This document shows positions 8,934 to 17,574 of a DNA stretch of 64,000 nt, piece by piece. Position numbers and translations under genes: made by a program. The notes under the pieces are model-generated. The model ran no database searches. It was not told the origin of the DNA and saw only the letters and a list, made by a program, of their open reading frames with translations. This DNA is from JABDIP01 sp965250245 (lineage in GTDB: Bacteria > Pseudomonadota > Alphaproteobacteria > DSM-16000 > Inquilinaceae). The DNA is taken from the NCBI GenBank assembly GCA_965250245.1, contig OZ252296.1:3658001-3722000 (forward strand), written 5' to 3'. The first letter of the stretch is position 1; each line of letters begins with the position of its first letter.

Positions 8934-10250
8934 TCACGCGTCCCGTCCGCCGGCCCCATTGTGCTCAAGCCTGCAGGCGATCGACCGGGCGTGGGCCTCC
9001 AGGCCCTCCTCGCGAGCCAGAACCACCGCGTCGGGCCCGATCGCGGCAAGGCTGTCCGCGTCACAGCGCACCAACGTGGTGCGCTTGACGAAATCCAGGA
9101 CGTTCAGGCCGGATGAAAACCTTGCCCGTCGCGCGGTCGGCAGCACGTGGTTCGGCCCGGCGACGTAGTCGCCCACCGCCTCGGGCGTATGGCGCCCCAA
9201 GAAGATCGCGCCGGCGTGCCGAACGGCATCTGATAGGCGCTCCGGCTGGGAGACAGCGAGTTCCAGGTGTTCAGGCGCAATTCGATCGATGATCGCAGGC
9301 GCCTCGGCAAGGGAACCGAGCAGGATGACGGCACCATAATCGCGCCAGCTCGCCGCCGCGATCTCTGCCCTGGGAAGTGTCTCGAGATGACGCTCCACGG
9401 CTTCCGAGACGGCTTCCGCGAACCCATCATCGTCGGTTATCAAGACCGACTGCGCGCTCTGATCGTGTTCGGCCTGGGACAACAGGTCGATCGCGATCCA
9501 CTCCGGTCGGTTGTCGGCATCCGCCACCACGACGATTTCCGAGGGCCCGGCCACCATATCGATCCCGACGGTTCCGAAGACCTGCCGCTTCGCCTCTGAG
9601 ACATAGGCATTGCCCGGGCCGACGATCTTGTCCACCGACGCCACGGTCTCCGTTCCATAGGCCAGGGCCGCGATCGCCTGGGCTCCCCCGATACGATAGA
9701 TCTCCTCGATACCCAGCAACTGAGCCGCCGCCAGCACCAGCGGATTGACCTTGCCGTCGGGCATGGGGACCGTCATGGCAATGCGGCCTACGCCGGCAGC
9801 CTGCGCGGGAATGGCGTTCATCAGAAGTGAGCTCGGATAGGCCGCGAGACCTCCCGGAACGTAAAGCCCAACGCTGTCAATCGGCGTCCAGCGCGCGCCC
9901 AGCTCGACACCCGCCATATCCGTAAAGCGATCGGTTGGCAGCTCCTGCCGGGCATGGAAATCCGCGATACGCCGTGCCGCAGCCTCCAGCGCCCGCATCG
10001 CCTCGGGCGCAACCGATGCAGCGGCCGCGGCAATCTCGGACCCGTCCAGTCGCAGCGACTCCGCCGTCAGGTCGAGCCGGTCGAATTTCTTTGTGTAGCG
10101 CAGCACGGCCTCGTCGCCGGCGTCGCGGACATCCTTCAAGATCGCCGATACGGTTGCACCCACATCGGCGTCGGTCTCGCGCTTGGACGCCAGGAATTCG
10201 GCAAATTCCGCTTCGAAGGCGGCTGATCGGGTATCGAGTCTAAGCGGCAT
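8934..10250 (-). CDS. hisD: Histidinol dehydrogenase
   Basis: A 438-residue enzyme catalysing the last two steps of histidine synthesis, the NAD-dependent four-electron oxidation of L-histidinol to L-histidine. It contains the family signature around residues 230-262, with the zinc ligands Gln259 and His262 in LLSQAEHDQ, and the catalytic EHLEL motif near residue 327. The Rossmann segment GLYVPGGLAAYPSS begins near residue 128. The length is normal. Its ATG at 10250 overlaps the end of hisG by 11 bases, so the two are co-translated. Confidence 0.97.
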   Translation of the reverse strand: MPLRLDTRSAAFEAEFAEFLASKRETDADVGATVSAILKDVRDAGDEAVLRYTKKFDRLDLTAESLRLDGSEIAAAAASVAPEAMRALEAAARRIADFHARQELPTDRFTDMAGVELGARWTPIDSVGLYVPGGLAAYPSSLLMNAIPAQAAGVGRIAMTVPMPDGKVNPLVLAAAQLLGIEEIYRIGGAQAIAALAYGTETVASVDKIVGPGNAYVSEAKRQVFGTVGIDMVAGPSEIVVVADADNRPEWIAIDLLSQAEHDQSAQSVLITDDDGFAEAVSEAVERHLETLPRAEIAAASWRDYGAVILLGSLAEAPAIIDRIAPEHLELAVSQPERLSDAVRHAGAIFLGRHTPEAVGDYVAGPNHVLPTARRARFSSGLNVLDFVKRTTLVRCDADSLAAIGPDAVVLAREEGLEAHARSIACRLEHNGAGGRDA

Positions 10251-10929
10251 TGGCCGCGCCCCGAAACCGGCCGACCAGGTCGCCGACCTCGCCCGGTCTC
10301 GTCTTCAGCGCCGCCCGATTGACGACCAGTCGCGACGTCACTTCGGCAATGCACTCGACCTCGCGCAGCCCGTTCGCCTTCAGCGTCGCACCCGTGGACA
10401 CCAGATCGACGATCCGGCGACAGAGCCCGAGCGACGGCGCCAACTCCATGGCGCCGTTGAGCTTGATGCACTCCGCCTGGACACCTCGCGCCGCGAAGTG
10501 GCGCCGCGTAACATCCGGATACTTGGTCGCGACCCGAATATGGCTCCAACGGGAGGGATCGTCGGTCTTGAGCAACTCCGCCGGTTCCGCGACGACCAGA
10601 CGGCAACGACCGATGCCCAGATCGATCGGCGCGTAGACCTCCGGGTAGTCGAACTCCATCAGCACATCGTTGCCGGCCACCCCCAGATGGGCAGCACCAA
10701 AGGCAACCATCGTCACCACATCGAACGATCGGACCCGAATGATCTCGAGAGCACCGTCGCGGGTCTGAAAGCGAAGCCGCCGATCGTCGGGGTCGTCGAA
10801 TGCCGGTTCCGGCTCAACGCCCGCACGCTGCAGAACCGGGCGCAACTCCGACAGAATTCGGCCCTTTGGAACCGCAAGAACGAGCGGTTCGTTGGCGGGC
10901 GGCCTATCAAGGGTGGCGGTGGACGGCAA
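10240..10929 (-). CDS. hisG: ATP phosphoribosyltransferase, short form
   Basis: A 229-residue HisG that commits ATP and PRPP to histidine synthesis. LAVPKGRILSELRPVLQRAG (residues 18-37) and VAGNDVLMEF (about 84-93) are characteristic, and the PRPP loop DLVSTGATLKANGL lies near residue 181. It lacks the C-terminal regulatory domain of long HisG, so it is the short form that needs HisZ. No hisZ lies in this window. The first 14 residues are poorly conserved. Co-transcribed with hisD. Confidence 0.95.
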   Translation of the reverse strand: MPSTATLDRPPANEPLVLAVPKGRILSELRPVLQRAGVEPEPAFDDPDDRRLRFQTRDGALEIIRVRSFDVVTMVAFGAAHLGVAGNDVLMEFDYPEVYAPIDLGIGRCRLVVAEPAELLKTDDPSRWSHIRVATKYPDVTRRHFAARGVQAECIKLNGAMELAPSLGLCRRIVDLVSTGATLKANGLREVECIAEVTSRLVVNRAALKTRPGEVGDLVGRFRGAANAA

Positions 10930-10989
10930 CGCGGCTCTCCTCGGCGGCAGCGGACGTGATCGGGCGTCCCATGCTGCAGCGCGGCAACT

Positions 10990-11490
10990 CTACGAGGTCT
11001 CCGCCTCGTCTTCAAACATATGGGTCGGCCTGCGCGTCGTCGGCCAAGGCTCGCCGATATCCTCCATCAGACAGACCGGGCGCGCCATCTCCAACCGTAT
11101 GGTTCCATTGCCGGAGAATTCGAGCTCGGTGCCGCCGTCAACCCACCGGACAGCCAGCAGCTCCATCAACTGCGCACGATCCTGGAGATCGACACCGCGG
11201 GTTCGGACTCCCGTCACCCCTTCGAACCGAACGCCGCAATTGGACCGAAGATAGACAGGGCCTTCGTCCTCCGGCTTCGCGTCGTCCGGCCCTTCGATGC
11301 CGTCGACGGCGCCGACATCCCACATGAAACGATTGGCCACCATGACAAAGCGTTTCTGGGGCGCCAGGAACGCCATGTCGCCGATCGGAACGATCGCGTC
11401 CTGCAGCTGAGCGGACACAATCGCAAGATCTTCCGGGTCGTCCGCCCGCAGCTTCAGCCTTTGGGCTTCCTTTACAGACTCGTCTTTCAT
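10990..11490 (-). CDS. DUF2948 family protein
   Basis: A 166-residue alphaproteobacterial protein of unknown function. The segment LKLRADDPEDLAIVSAQLQD (residues 12-31) followed by PQKRFVMVANRFMW is typical of DUF2948. No catalytic residues can be named. It lies between murA and hisG, 17 bases after murA, which is its usual position in this class. Confidence 0.9.
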   Translation of the reverse strand: MKDESVKEAQRLKLRADDPEDLAIVSAQLQDAIVPIGDMAFLAPQKRFVMVANRFMWDVGAVDGIEGPDDAKPEDEGPVYLRSNCGVRFEGVTGVRTRGVDLQDRAQLMELLAVRWVDGGTELEFSGNGTIRLEMARPVCLMEDIGEPWPTTRRPTHMFEDEAETS

Positions 11491-11507
11491 GCGGCTTTGG
11501 CTGTCGG

Positions 11508-12791
11508 CTAGCCCGAGATTCGTTCGATATCAGCGCCACAGGCGGCAAGTTTCGCCTCAAGCCGCTCGTAGCCGCGATCGAGATGGTAGACGCGGTTCAA
11601 CACCGTATCGCCCCTGGCGGCGAGTCCTGCAAGCACCAGCGATACGCTCGCACGCAAATCGGTCGCCATGACCGGCGCGCCCGCCATGTGCTTGACACCG
11701 CGGATCAGGGCCGACGCGCCGTGAACGGTAATGTCGGCACCCATGCGCGCCAGTTCGGGCACGTGCATGAATCGGTTCTCGAAGATCGTCTCGGTCACCA
11801 TGGCGGCGCCCTCGGCGACGCACATCAGCGCCATCATCTGCGCCTGGAGATCCGTCGGGAAACCGGGATAGGGCTCGGTCATCGCATCGACGCCCTTGAG
11901 CACGGAATTGCGACGTGAGACGCGAACGCCATCCGCCGTGTCGGCGAACTCGACGCCGGCATCACTCAACACCGTGACCATGGCTTCAAGACTGTCCATG
12001 TCCGCACCGACCAGTTCCAGCTCGCCGCCGGTAATGGCCGCCGCCATGGCATAGGTCCCGGTTTCGATCCGGTCGGAGATGACTTTGTGCGTGGCGCCAT
12101 GGAGCTGTTCGACGCCCTGGATCGTCAGGGTGTCACCGCCGATCCCCTCGATTCTCGCACCCATCGCAACCAGGCATCGCGCCAAATCGGTCACCTCGGG
12201 CTCGCGGGCAGCGTTGACCAGGACCGTCTCGCCCTTTGCAAGGCTGGCGGCCATCAACAGGTTCTCGGTGGCACCGACCGAGACCTTGGGAAACACGACC
12301 CGGCCGCCGCTCAGACCCTTCGGCGCCCGGGCATGGATGTAGCCCTCCTTGAGCTCGATCTCCGCTCCCATCTGCTCAAGCCCATGCAGGTGCAGGTCCA
12401 CAGGCCGCGTCCCGATCGCACATCCGCCGGGCAGAGACACCTGCGCCTCGCCGCATCGCGCGACAAGTGGGCCGAGCACGAGAACGCTGGCGCGCATCTT
12501 CCGCACCAGATCGTAGGGCGCCGTCGTGCTGGCGATGCTCCGTGCCGTGAGCGTTGCCGTGCGTCCGCCGGCGCCACCGTCGCCATTCTGGACGACCTGG
12601 ATGTCGACGCCGTGCTGCTCCAACAGGTTGCCCATCGTACTGATATCGGCCAGCCTCGGAAGGTTGGACAGCGTGAGGGTATCGTCGGTCAGCAGGCTCG
12701 TGGCCAGCAGAGGCAGGGCCGCGTTCTTTGCGCCGCTGATTGGCAGCTTGCCGTTCAGGACGTTGCCGCCGCGAATACGTATCTTGTCCAT
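11508..12791 (-). CDS. murA: UDP-N-acetylglucosamine 1-carboxyvinyltransferase
   Basis: A 427-residue enzyme transferring enolpyruvate from PEP to UDP-GlcNAc, the first committed step of peptidoglycan synthesis. The N-terminus MDKIRIRGGNVLNGKLPISG and the KNAALPLLATSLLTDD segment are diagnostic. The fosfomycin-target cysteine lies in PGGCAIGTRP at about residue 124. The C-terminal LDRGYERLEAKLAACGADIER is canonical. The ATG at 12791 was chosen over an upstream in-frame codon because it matches the family N-terminus. It heads the histidine-related block. Confidence 0.97.
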   Translation of the reverse strand: MDKIRIRGGNVLNGKLPISGAKNAALPLLATSLLTDDTLTLSNLPRLADISTMGNLLEQHGVDIQVVQNGDGGAGGRTATLTARSIASTTAPYDLVRKMRASVLVLGPLVARCGEAQVSLPGGCAIGTRPVDLHLHGLEQMGAEIELKEGYIHARAPKGLSGGRVVFPKVSVGATENLLMAASLAKGETVLVNAAREPEVTDLARCLVAMGARIEGIGGDTLTIQGVEQLHGATHKVISDRIETGTYAMAAAITGGELELVGADMDSLEAMVTVLSDAGVEFADTADGVRVSRRNSVLKGVDAMTEPYPGFPTDLQAQMMALMCVAEGAAMVTETIFENRFMHVPELARMGADITVHGASALIRGVKHMAGAPVMATDLRASVSLVLAGLAARGDTVLNRVYHLDRGYERLEAKLAACGADIERISG

Positions 12792-12821
12792 AGGTCCTCG
12801 GAGTTGGTGCAACCAGTGCGG

Positions 12822-13376
12822 CTATAACTTGGGAAGCGTCACGCCGGTCTGCTTCATGTATTTGCCGGCACGATCCGCATAAGAGGTCTCGCAGGGTTGA
12901 TCACCGCCCAGAAACAGGAACTGACACGCGCCTTCGTTTGCGTAGATCTTCGCGGGAAGCGGCGTCGTGTTCGAAAACTCCAATGTCACATGGCCTTCCC
13001 AGCCGGGCTCCAACGGCGTCACGTTGACGATGATGCCGCACCGGGCATAGGTCGACTTGCCGACACAGACGACAAGGACGTCCTCCGGGACCCGGAAGTA
13101 CTCGACCGTGCTGGCCAGGACGAAGCTGTTCGGCGGGATTACGCAGACATCGGTCTTGCGTTTGACGAAACTGGTCTCCGAGAACGATTTCGGGTCGACA
13201 ACGTCATTGTCGACATTGGTGAAGATCAGGAACTCGTCGGAGACACGGGCGTCGTACCCGTAGGAGGACAGGCCGTACGAGATCACGCCCGCGCGTGTCT
13301 GCTTCTCGACGAACGGCTCGATCATGCCGGTCCGCATCGCGGTTTCGCGGATCCAGATATCGGACATGATCGCCAT
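12822..13376 (-). CDS. dcd: dCTP deaminase
   Basis: A 184-residue enzyme that deaminates dCTP to dUTP for thymidylate supply. The motif GKSTYARCG (about residues 106-114) and the catalytic Glu133 in EGHVTLEFSN are visible. The C-terminal KYMKQTGVTLPKL is family-typical. The length is right for the proteobacterial trimeric enzyme. The product can begin at Met1 or at Met4 (MSDIWIRETA). The stop lies about 30 bases before the murA start, so the two genes are probably co-transcribed. Confidence 0.96.
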   Translation of the reverse strand: MAIMSDIWIRETAMRTGMIEPFVEKQTRAGVISYGLSSYGYDARVSDEFLIFTNVDNDVVDPKSFSETSFVKRKTDVCVIPPNSFVLASTVEYFRVPEDVLVVCVGKSTYARCGIIVNVTPLEPGWEGHVTLEFSNTTPLPAKIYANEGACQFLFLGGDQPCETSYADRAGKYMKQTGVTLPKL

Positions 13377-13513
13377 TTCGAATCCCCTTGTTCCAGGATG
13401 GATGAAGGCCGGAGTCCGGCGGGGAGCGCTTTTTAGCCGAGCGGGATGGCCATCTCAAGCATCGGCCGCCGCCCTTGCCAGCGCTCTACGGAAACGCCTG
13501 ATCAGGCGAAACC

Positions 13514-13690
13514 CTAAGCGTCGTCCTCGTCCTTCGGCCCCTCTTCACGGCGATCCTTCGACTGTCGCGCCTGTCGCTGTTGCCGGCGTCGGCGAAGGTT
13601 TTCGCGCAACGCCGCCGCTTCACGCTCCAGGCGGTCGGATCGCCCGCCTGCGCCGGTCGATCCTGGGCCATTCTTCTTGTCGGACTTCAT
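13514..13690 (-). CDS. Small arginine-rich hypothetical protein (58 aa)
   Basis: A short frame beginning with ATG at 13690 and ending in TAG at 13514-13516. The product begins MKSDKKNGPG. Its centre is a predicted charged helix rich in Arg, Glu and Gln (RLEREAAALRENLRRRRQQR), and the end is acidic (KDEDDA). Small helical proteins with an LRENLRRR-type core are often seen in this class. No function is known. It lies 137 bases upstream of dcd on the same strand. Confidence 0.55.
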   Translation of the reverse strand: MKSDKKNGPGSTGAGGRSDRLEREAAALRENLRRRRQQRQARQSKDRREEGPKDEDDA

Positions 13691-13863
13691 GGCGATTTGA
13701 TGCCCGATCTCTTGCAGGCGGGCAATATGCAGTCATGGCCACGCCCGCAAAACTCCTTGCTCGCGCGTAAAGCGTATGGCAGGTTCGCGCCGCCTTCGAC
13801 CCGGGCGCCCGGCCCGCGCGATGAGGCAAGCTCCTCCAGGACGGTCGGAGACCAGCGTCCAGG

Positions 13864-13938
13864 GCCGCAGTAGCTCAGGGGTAGAGCGCACCCTTGGTAA
13901 GGGTGAGGCCGAGAGTTCAATTCTCTCCTGCGGCACCA
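13864..13938 (+). tRNA. tRNA-Thr (GGT)
   Basis: A complete 75-nt tRNA with encoded CCA. The acceptor stem is GCCGCAG/CTGCGGC, the anticodon stem ACCC/GGGT encloses TTGGTAA with anticodon GGT, and the T-loop GTTCAATTC is present. It is the last recognisable host gene before the phage-like element. No duplicated 3' tRNA segment was found at the other end of the element. Confidence 0.96.
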
Positions 13939-14159
13939 TCACGCAGACCGGCGTGAAACGGCCAGATATGTGCCTTGCCTGGATGGGCTTGCCGTCGAGA
14001 CCTTCGAAACCGAACGAGTAGCCTCGCCGTAGATTGTGGTGAGCCTGACGTAGTTCCGGCTTGCAATCGTACCGGACGCGACGCTATGAATCGCAGCCTA
14101 AAAGAGAATTTAGGGTCCATCTCTAGCGAAATGGTTGTGGATAGGTCTGTGGAGGAGTT

Positions 14160-14321
14160 GTGGAAACGAAGCGGATAACCGAACCCGACCGTCTGGTCAG
14201 CGCTTATCTTCAGCGCCCGATCAGAAGCTATGAGGAGGCCCTCAAAGCTCGGGAATCCGTGCGTTCTACGGAGGCATTGTATGCGCGACTCGTAACCGAG
14301 CGCGTTGTGGATATCGACTGA
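14160..14321 (+). CDS. Possible 53-aa small protein in otherwise empty stretch
   Basis: The 540 bases between tRNA-Thr and the first phage-like gene hold no long gene. The best candidate is a frame starting with GTG at 14160 directly after GGAGGAG and ending in TGA at 14319-14321. The product (begins METKRITEPD, ends ERVVDID) is a charged helical peptide with no recognised family. The spacing of the ribosome site is short. A strong terminator follows about 110 bases downstream on the same strand, which weakly supports transcription through this stretch. Confidence 0.35.
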   Translation: METKRITEPDRLVSAYLQRPIRSYEEALKARESVRSTEALYARLVTERVVDID

Positions 14322-14434
14322 GACCGAGGTTCAAGCGACACGCTATCGACACGGCACCAAATCGATTTCGACGCGGCCCTGAAATCGTCTGGCAGGTATT
14401 TCAGTTTCGCGGCCTCTCAAGGCGCACCGACAGC

Positions 14435-14464
14435 GGCCCTGGCGAATCGCCAGGGCCGTTTTCG
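14435..14464 (+). terminator. Rho-independent terminator
   Basis: A perfect 10-bp stem (14435-14444 with 14448-14457), 3-base loop, followed by GTTTTCG on the plus strand. The minus strand lacks a U-run, so it acts on plus-strand transcription. It lies at the edge of the phage-like element. Confidence 0.7.
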
Positions 14465-14480
14465 TTCGCGCCGATCGGAT

Positions 14481-14768
14481 CTAGCTGGCCGGCACCGGAA
14501 TTCCGCCGGCATCGATCTCGAAATCCGGCAGGCCATCGCTGTTGCAGTCGCTGGGCGTGTGGTTGCCGACCATCGTCTTGGCATTGATCGCCGCCACGAC
14601 CTCGCGCCGCGCCTCCACGCCCAACGGTGAGGTCCCCCGTGCGCAGGCCTCGTCGATTCCGCGAGCCACCGCACTGGTTGCCGGCTCCACCAGGCGGTCA
14701 AGGACCGCGCAGCCGGACATGAAAAAAGCCGCCCCCAGGGCGGCTGCTGCAATCGTCAGGCGTTTCAT
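14481..14768 (-). CDS. Small lipoprotein of the phage lysis-like cassette
   Basis: A 95-residue protein with a lipoprotein signal peptide ending in the lipobox MSGC (Cys20). The mature part ends in a short acidic segment with DCNSDGLPDFEIDAGG, resembling a calcium-binding thrombospondin-type-3-like loop. Small lipoproteins next to holin-like genes sometimes act as outer-membrane spanins (Rz1), but this one is not proline-rich, so a spanin role is only a guess. It is the last gene of the phage minus-strand operon. Confidence 0.7.
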   Translation of the reverse strand: MKRLTIAAAALGAAFFMSGCAVLDRLVEPATSAVARGIDEACARGTSPLGVEARREVVAAINAKTMVGNHTPSDCNSDGLPDFEIDAGGIPVPAS

Positions 14769-14771
14769 GGA

Positions 14772-14954
14772 TCACTCCCTCATGTTGAAGATCGGGCCAT
14801 CGGTCACGGCCCTCAAGATGCCGTTGCCGATGGCCAGCACGGCAATGAACGCTTCGGTGAACTCCTGCGCCATTTCCGGGCTGACCTCGGCGCCGGCGAT
14901 ACCGACGATCAGCATCACCCCATTGAAAATGATCGTCTTCCAGCCCTTCAGCAT
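14772..14954 (-). CDS. Small membrane protein, putative holin
   Basis: A 60-residue product (66 if an upstream ATG at 14972 is used) with one clear hydrophobic helix, IIFNGVMLIVGIAGA, and a second weaker one, AFIAVLAIGNGIL. The opening LKGWKTIIFNGV is common in small phage holin-like proteins. A GGAGGAG ribosome site lies just before the ATG at 14954, while the upstream ATG overlaps the preceding stop as ATGA. Position in a run of tiny membrane-protein genes at the end of the phage operon supports a lysis role, but pore formation is not demonstrated. Confidence 0.6.
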   Translation of the reverse strand: MLKGWKTIIFNGVMLIVGIAGAEVSPEMAQEFTEAFIAVLAIGNGILRAVTDGPIFNMRE

Positions 14955-14968
14955 GGCTCCTCCGCCCG

Positions 14969-15151
14969 TCATGGCCTCATCCAGTCGATGGCGCGCGCGA
15001 TCAGCCCGCCGAAGGCCGCTGACAGACCCATCAGGGCATAGAACGCCCGCTGGCCACCCTTCTGCTGGTGCATCCAGTCACGCACCTCGTCGATCTTCTC
15101 CTCAAGCTTGTCCAGGCGCTCGTTCAGCAGCTCCGATTCGCCCTTGGTCAC
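14969..15151 (-). CDS. Coiled-coil plus single-TM small phage protein (XhlA-like)
   Basis: A 60-residue product from a GTG start at 15151, coupled to the previous gene by GTGA. Residues 5-30 form a charged heptad-like coiled coil (LLNERLDKLEEKIDEVRDWM) and residues 36-55 a hydrophobic helix (FYALMGLSAAFGGLIARAI). This layout matches XhlA/hemolysin-like phage lysis accessory proteins, though sequence identity to that family cannot be confirmed here. The neighbouring holin-like gene supports the idea. Confidence 0.6.
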   Translation of the reverse strand: MTKGESELLNERLDKLEEKIDEVRDWMHQQKGGQRAFYALMGLSAAFGGLIARAIDWMRP

Positions 15152-15456
15152 GACCGCAATCCTGGATCGATCGCCGGTCCGACCGCCTCCCAGGCGGATC
15201 CGTGCGAGATCATGCAAGTCGGGCCGCCAGGCCCGGTGACCAGCATCGACCAGGTGCCGGTTTCCGGGTTGACCAGAATCCGAACCATCCGGCCGGCGGC
15301 ATCCAGGGCGATGATCGCCGCCCCCTCGCCCCAGTCCTTTTCCAGATGGGCGATCAGCGCGGCACCTTCGCCGCAAGAACTTCGCTGCGCCATGACGGAT
15401 TGCGAGGACAGTACGAAAAACAGTGCAGCCGCGATGGCTGCGATCAGCAATCGCAT
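15148..15456 (-). CDS. Small exported protein of unknown function
   Basis: A 102-residue protein with a signal peptide (MRLLIAAIAAALFFVLSSQS, cleavage near VMAQ-R). The mature part contains two cysteines and a segment typical of small host-encoded exported proteins (AAGRMVRILVNPETGTWSML). The frame is open much further upstream, but that part is antisense-like to the fibre gene, and the signal peptide fixes the start at 15456. It overlaps the coiled-coil gene by 4 bases. No function is recognised; it may be a lysis accessory or a lysogenic-conversion protein. Confidence 0.65.
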   Translation of the reverse strand: MRLLIAAIAAALFFVLSSQSVMAQRSSCGEGAALIAHLEKDWGEGAAIIALDAAGRMVRILVNPETGTWSMLVTGPGGPTCMISHGSAWEAVGPAIDPGLRS

Positions 15457-15499
15457 GATCGATCTCCAGTTTGCATGGGTGGGACGAGAGGAGGCGGGG

Positions 15500-16624
15500 C
15501 TAGTGCCGTCGCAGGCCCCACATGGTGAACCGACCCCGGTTGATCGTGCCCGATGCGCCGGCATGGTTCTGGAACCGCATGCCGTTGGTAATGCCTGCCG
15601 TGTCGTAGTATCCGGCAGCTTGGAGCGGAGAGAAGTTGCCGGCAGCATTGAAGTACCCGCCCAAGGCGTGGAGCGTCGTCTTGTTTGCCGGATCGTTGGG
15701 CCGATACAGCGTCAGCAAACCGGAAACGCCGCTTTCCGCGATGGACTCAACGCGCGGTCCATTCACGGTCGCGTGCGGCATCAGAGCAATATGCGTTTGC
15801 TGTGTATTGGCAACGATCTGACTGGTGTAGATCGCGCCGCGGCTCTGGTAACCCGTCGTCGGGAATGTGGAACCATCGCTCGACAGCCGCACGGCTAGGC
15901 CATCTTGGTTGACAGTGGGGGCGGCATTGTCGATCAGGACGACGATCGCCTCATAATCACCTTGCCAGAAGAAATCCAGGTTTGCGCTGTCGTTAGCCTC
16001 CTGCTGCGCGATGGGTTCTAGAACCGGCATGCCGGGCGGGTGCAACAGTGCCGAGGGCGCCATCTGGTGATTACCGGGATAACGCATCAATCCGTAGGCC
16101 CGGACCTCGCCGCTGATAGTCCCGAGCCCAGGGATCATCCTGACTGCATCGTTGCGTTCGCTGGCGGCGCGCTGCCCGAACGTCAGATACCGAAGCGGTA
16201 TCGTATCTCCGCGGAAATCGCCAAACGCGAAACCCGCAGTTCGCTGTCCCGTATCGAAGGGACGCGGGATGATGACGTTATACGCACCGTTCTCATTCGC
16301 CCCGTTACCCTGCCCGGCCCCTATGCCGCTCGCCAACGCCATTCGCATGAACACGGTCGAGGCGCTCGGTACGGTCGTGGTGCCAAAACCTGTGCCGCTC
16401 AGCACGCCGCGAAAGCCGTAGGCCCCGGACGAAATGAAGGATGCGCCGCCATCGTTGCTGAGCCGCAGCTCTATGTTCTTGTCATTGTCCGATATCATGA
16501 TGTTGCGATACTCAAGGATCACCGCCTCGCAATCGGCTTCCCAGGCGATATCGAGCTCACTGCCTGCGCTGACCACGGATCGACCCAGATACGCGATCTG
16601 CGGAACCTTCGGAATCATGAACAT
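15500..16624 (-). CDS. Putative tail-fibre/receptor-binding protein with two repeated domains
   Basis: A 374-residue beta-rich protein. Two homologous units are visible, each starting with a W-x-x-D-x-E-A-V/I strand pair and the motif LRLSNDGGASF or VRLSSDGSTF about 35 residues later. The protein ends each unit with a short glycine-rich sheet (RGRFTMWGLRRH at the very end). A third copy is the whole of the upstream gene product. Such modules are common in tail-fibre tips. The start overlaps the upstream stop by one base (TGATG). Surface binding is inferred from position and style. Confidence 0.6.
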   Translation of the reverse strand: MFMIPKVPQIAYLGRSVVSAGSELDIAWEADCEAVILEYRNIMISDNDKNIELRLSNDGGASFISSGAYGFRGVLSGTGFGTTTVPSASTVFMRMALASGIGAGQGNGANENGAYNVIIPRPFDTGQRTAGFAFGDFRGDTIPLRYLTFGQRAASERNDAVRMIPGLGTISGEVRAYGLMRYPGNHQMAPSALLHPPGMPVLEPIAQQEANDSANLDFFWQGDYEAIVVLIDNAAPTVNQDGLAVRLSSDGSTFPTTGYQSRGAIYTSQIVANTQQTHIALMPHATVNGPRVESIAESGVSGLLTLYRPNDPANKTTLHALGGYFNAAGNFSPLQAAGYYDTAGITNGMRFQNHAGASGTINRGRFTMWGLRRH

Positions 16625-17220
16625 CAGGCCGCCCTCTCGACCGGCCGGACGCCGTAAGCGTCGAACGATCCGCTGCTGAAGTTGCCGCCGCTGTTCCAGA
16701 ACAACTGGAAGGCATCAACCTTGGCCGTTGCGAGGCGCGCGCCGCCACACCAGTAGAATGCCGGATCACCACCCGCATTCGCGGCCTGCGAGCCGAAGGA
16801 ATAGTAGCGTGTCCAATGCGAGGCGTCTGACGGCCGAGCGATCACAAGCGTGCCGGTCACCCCTCTATTCGCTTGATTACCGACACCCCGGCCGCCCAGG
16901 CTGTCACCGGCCACATACATGCGATTCAGTCCCGCGCTGGCATCAATCTGTGTCCCGACATCCCAGAAGTTCAGGCCGCTCTCGTAGTCCGAAGCGCCGC
17001 TGTCGAAGCTGCTGCCGCCGTCGCTGCTGAACCGCATCTCCAATTGATCGTCGGCGTTGACCGGGACGATATTGTTCAGAAAGACGATTACGTCCTCATA
17101 GTCGCTGGCCCAGGTTAGCGACGCGCTCGCGCCCGATACGACCACGCCAGCCAAGGGCTCCCAGAGTTCGGGAGGTTGCGGGTATTGTGAAACCTGGTCG
17201 GGTCGTTGCGGCCGGATCAT
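16624..17220 (-). CDS. Putative tail-fibre-associated protein, single copy of repeated domain
   Basis: A 198-residue protein consisting of one copy of the domain found twice in the downstream gene. LTWASDYEDVIVFLNNI (about residues 35-51) and MRFSSDGGSSFDSGASDY (about 62-79) align with the corresponding segments there. The C-terminus SGSFDAYGVRPVE matches the end strand of each unit. The N-terminal 20 residues are proline/glutamine-rich. It likely forms part of the same fibre or an attached tip. Family unknown. Confidence 0.6.
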   Translation of the reverse strand: MIRPQRPDQVSQYPQPPELWEPLAGVVVSGASASLTWASDYEDVIVFLNNIVPVNADDQLEMRFSSDGGSSFDSGASDYESGLNFWDVGTQIDASAGLNRMYVAGDSLGGRGVGNQANRGVTGTLVIARPSDASHWTRYYSFGSQAANAGGDPAFYWCGGARLATAKVDAFQLFWNSGGNFSSGSFDAYGVRPVERAA

Positions 17221-17222
17221 GA

Positions 17223-17564
17223 TCAGGCAATCCGATTGGCTTCGCCGTGCACGACGATCACGTTTGTCGTCTCGGCATAGGCCTTGACGACCTTGGCCGC
17301 GTCCAGCGTCAGGGCCAGTAGCGGCACCAACCCGGCCTTGGGTTGGATCGGAAAGGTGATTTCGTCATCGATGGCGGTCTCGTCGCCCCAGACCACCGTC
17401 ACGGTCCGAAGGACGGTGTCGTTGTTGGTGGCATAGAGTGCGATCGAGTCCTTTACGCTTGCCGGCACCGTGTGGACCGTATTCGCACCGCCCAAACTCG
17501 TCGCCGTGATCTTCTGCCCGGTGCCGTTGCCGGTCCCGGTCAGGAACTCCCTGCTAAGGGGCAT
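17223..17564 (-). CDS. Phage structural hypothetical protein
   Basis: A 113-residue, largely beta-strand protein (start MPLSREFLTGTGNGTG). It is rich in Thr, Val and Ala, with no signal peptide, and looks like a small virion or fibre-associated domain. The region upstream of Met at 17564 is open but is antisense-like noise. It lies between fibre genes in a tight minus-strand run, 10 bases after the preceding stop. No specific family is recognised. Confidence 0.6.
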   Translation of the reverse strand: MPLSREFLTGTGNGTGQKITATSLGGANTVHTVPASVKDSIALYATNNDTVLRTVTVVWGDETAIDDEITFPIQPKAGLVPLLALTLDAAKVVKAYAETTNVIVVHGEANRIA

Positions 17565-17574
17565 GGCCGCTCTC

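Noticed and set aside
13687..13942. Open frames over tRNA-Thr on the minus strand
   Set aside because: They are the usual antisense frames of a tRNA, not genes.
13864..14480. tRNA-Thr as attachment site of the element
   Set aside because: No copy of the tRNA 3' end was seen near 46300 and no integrase was found.
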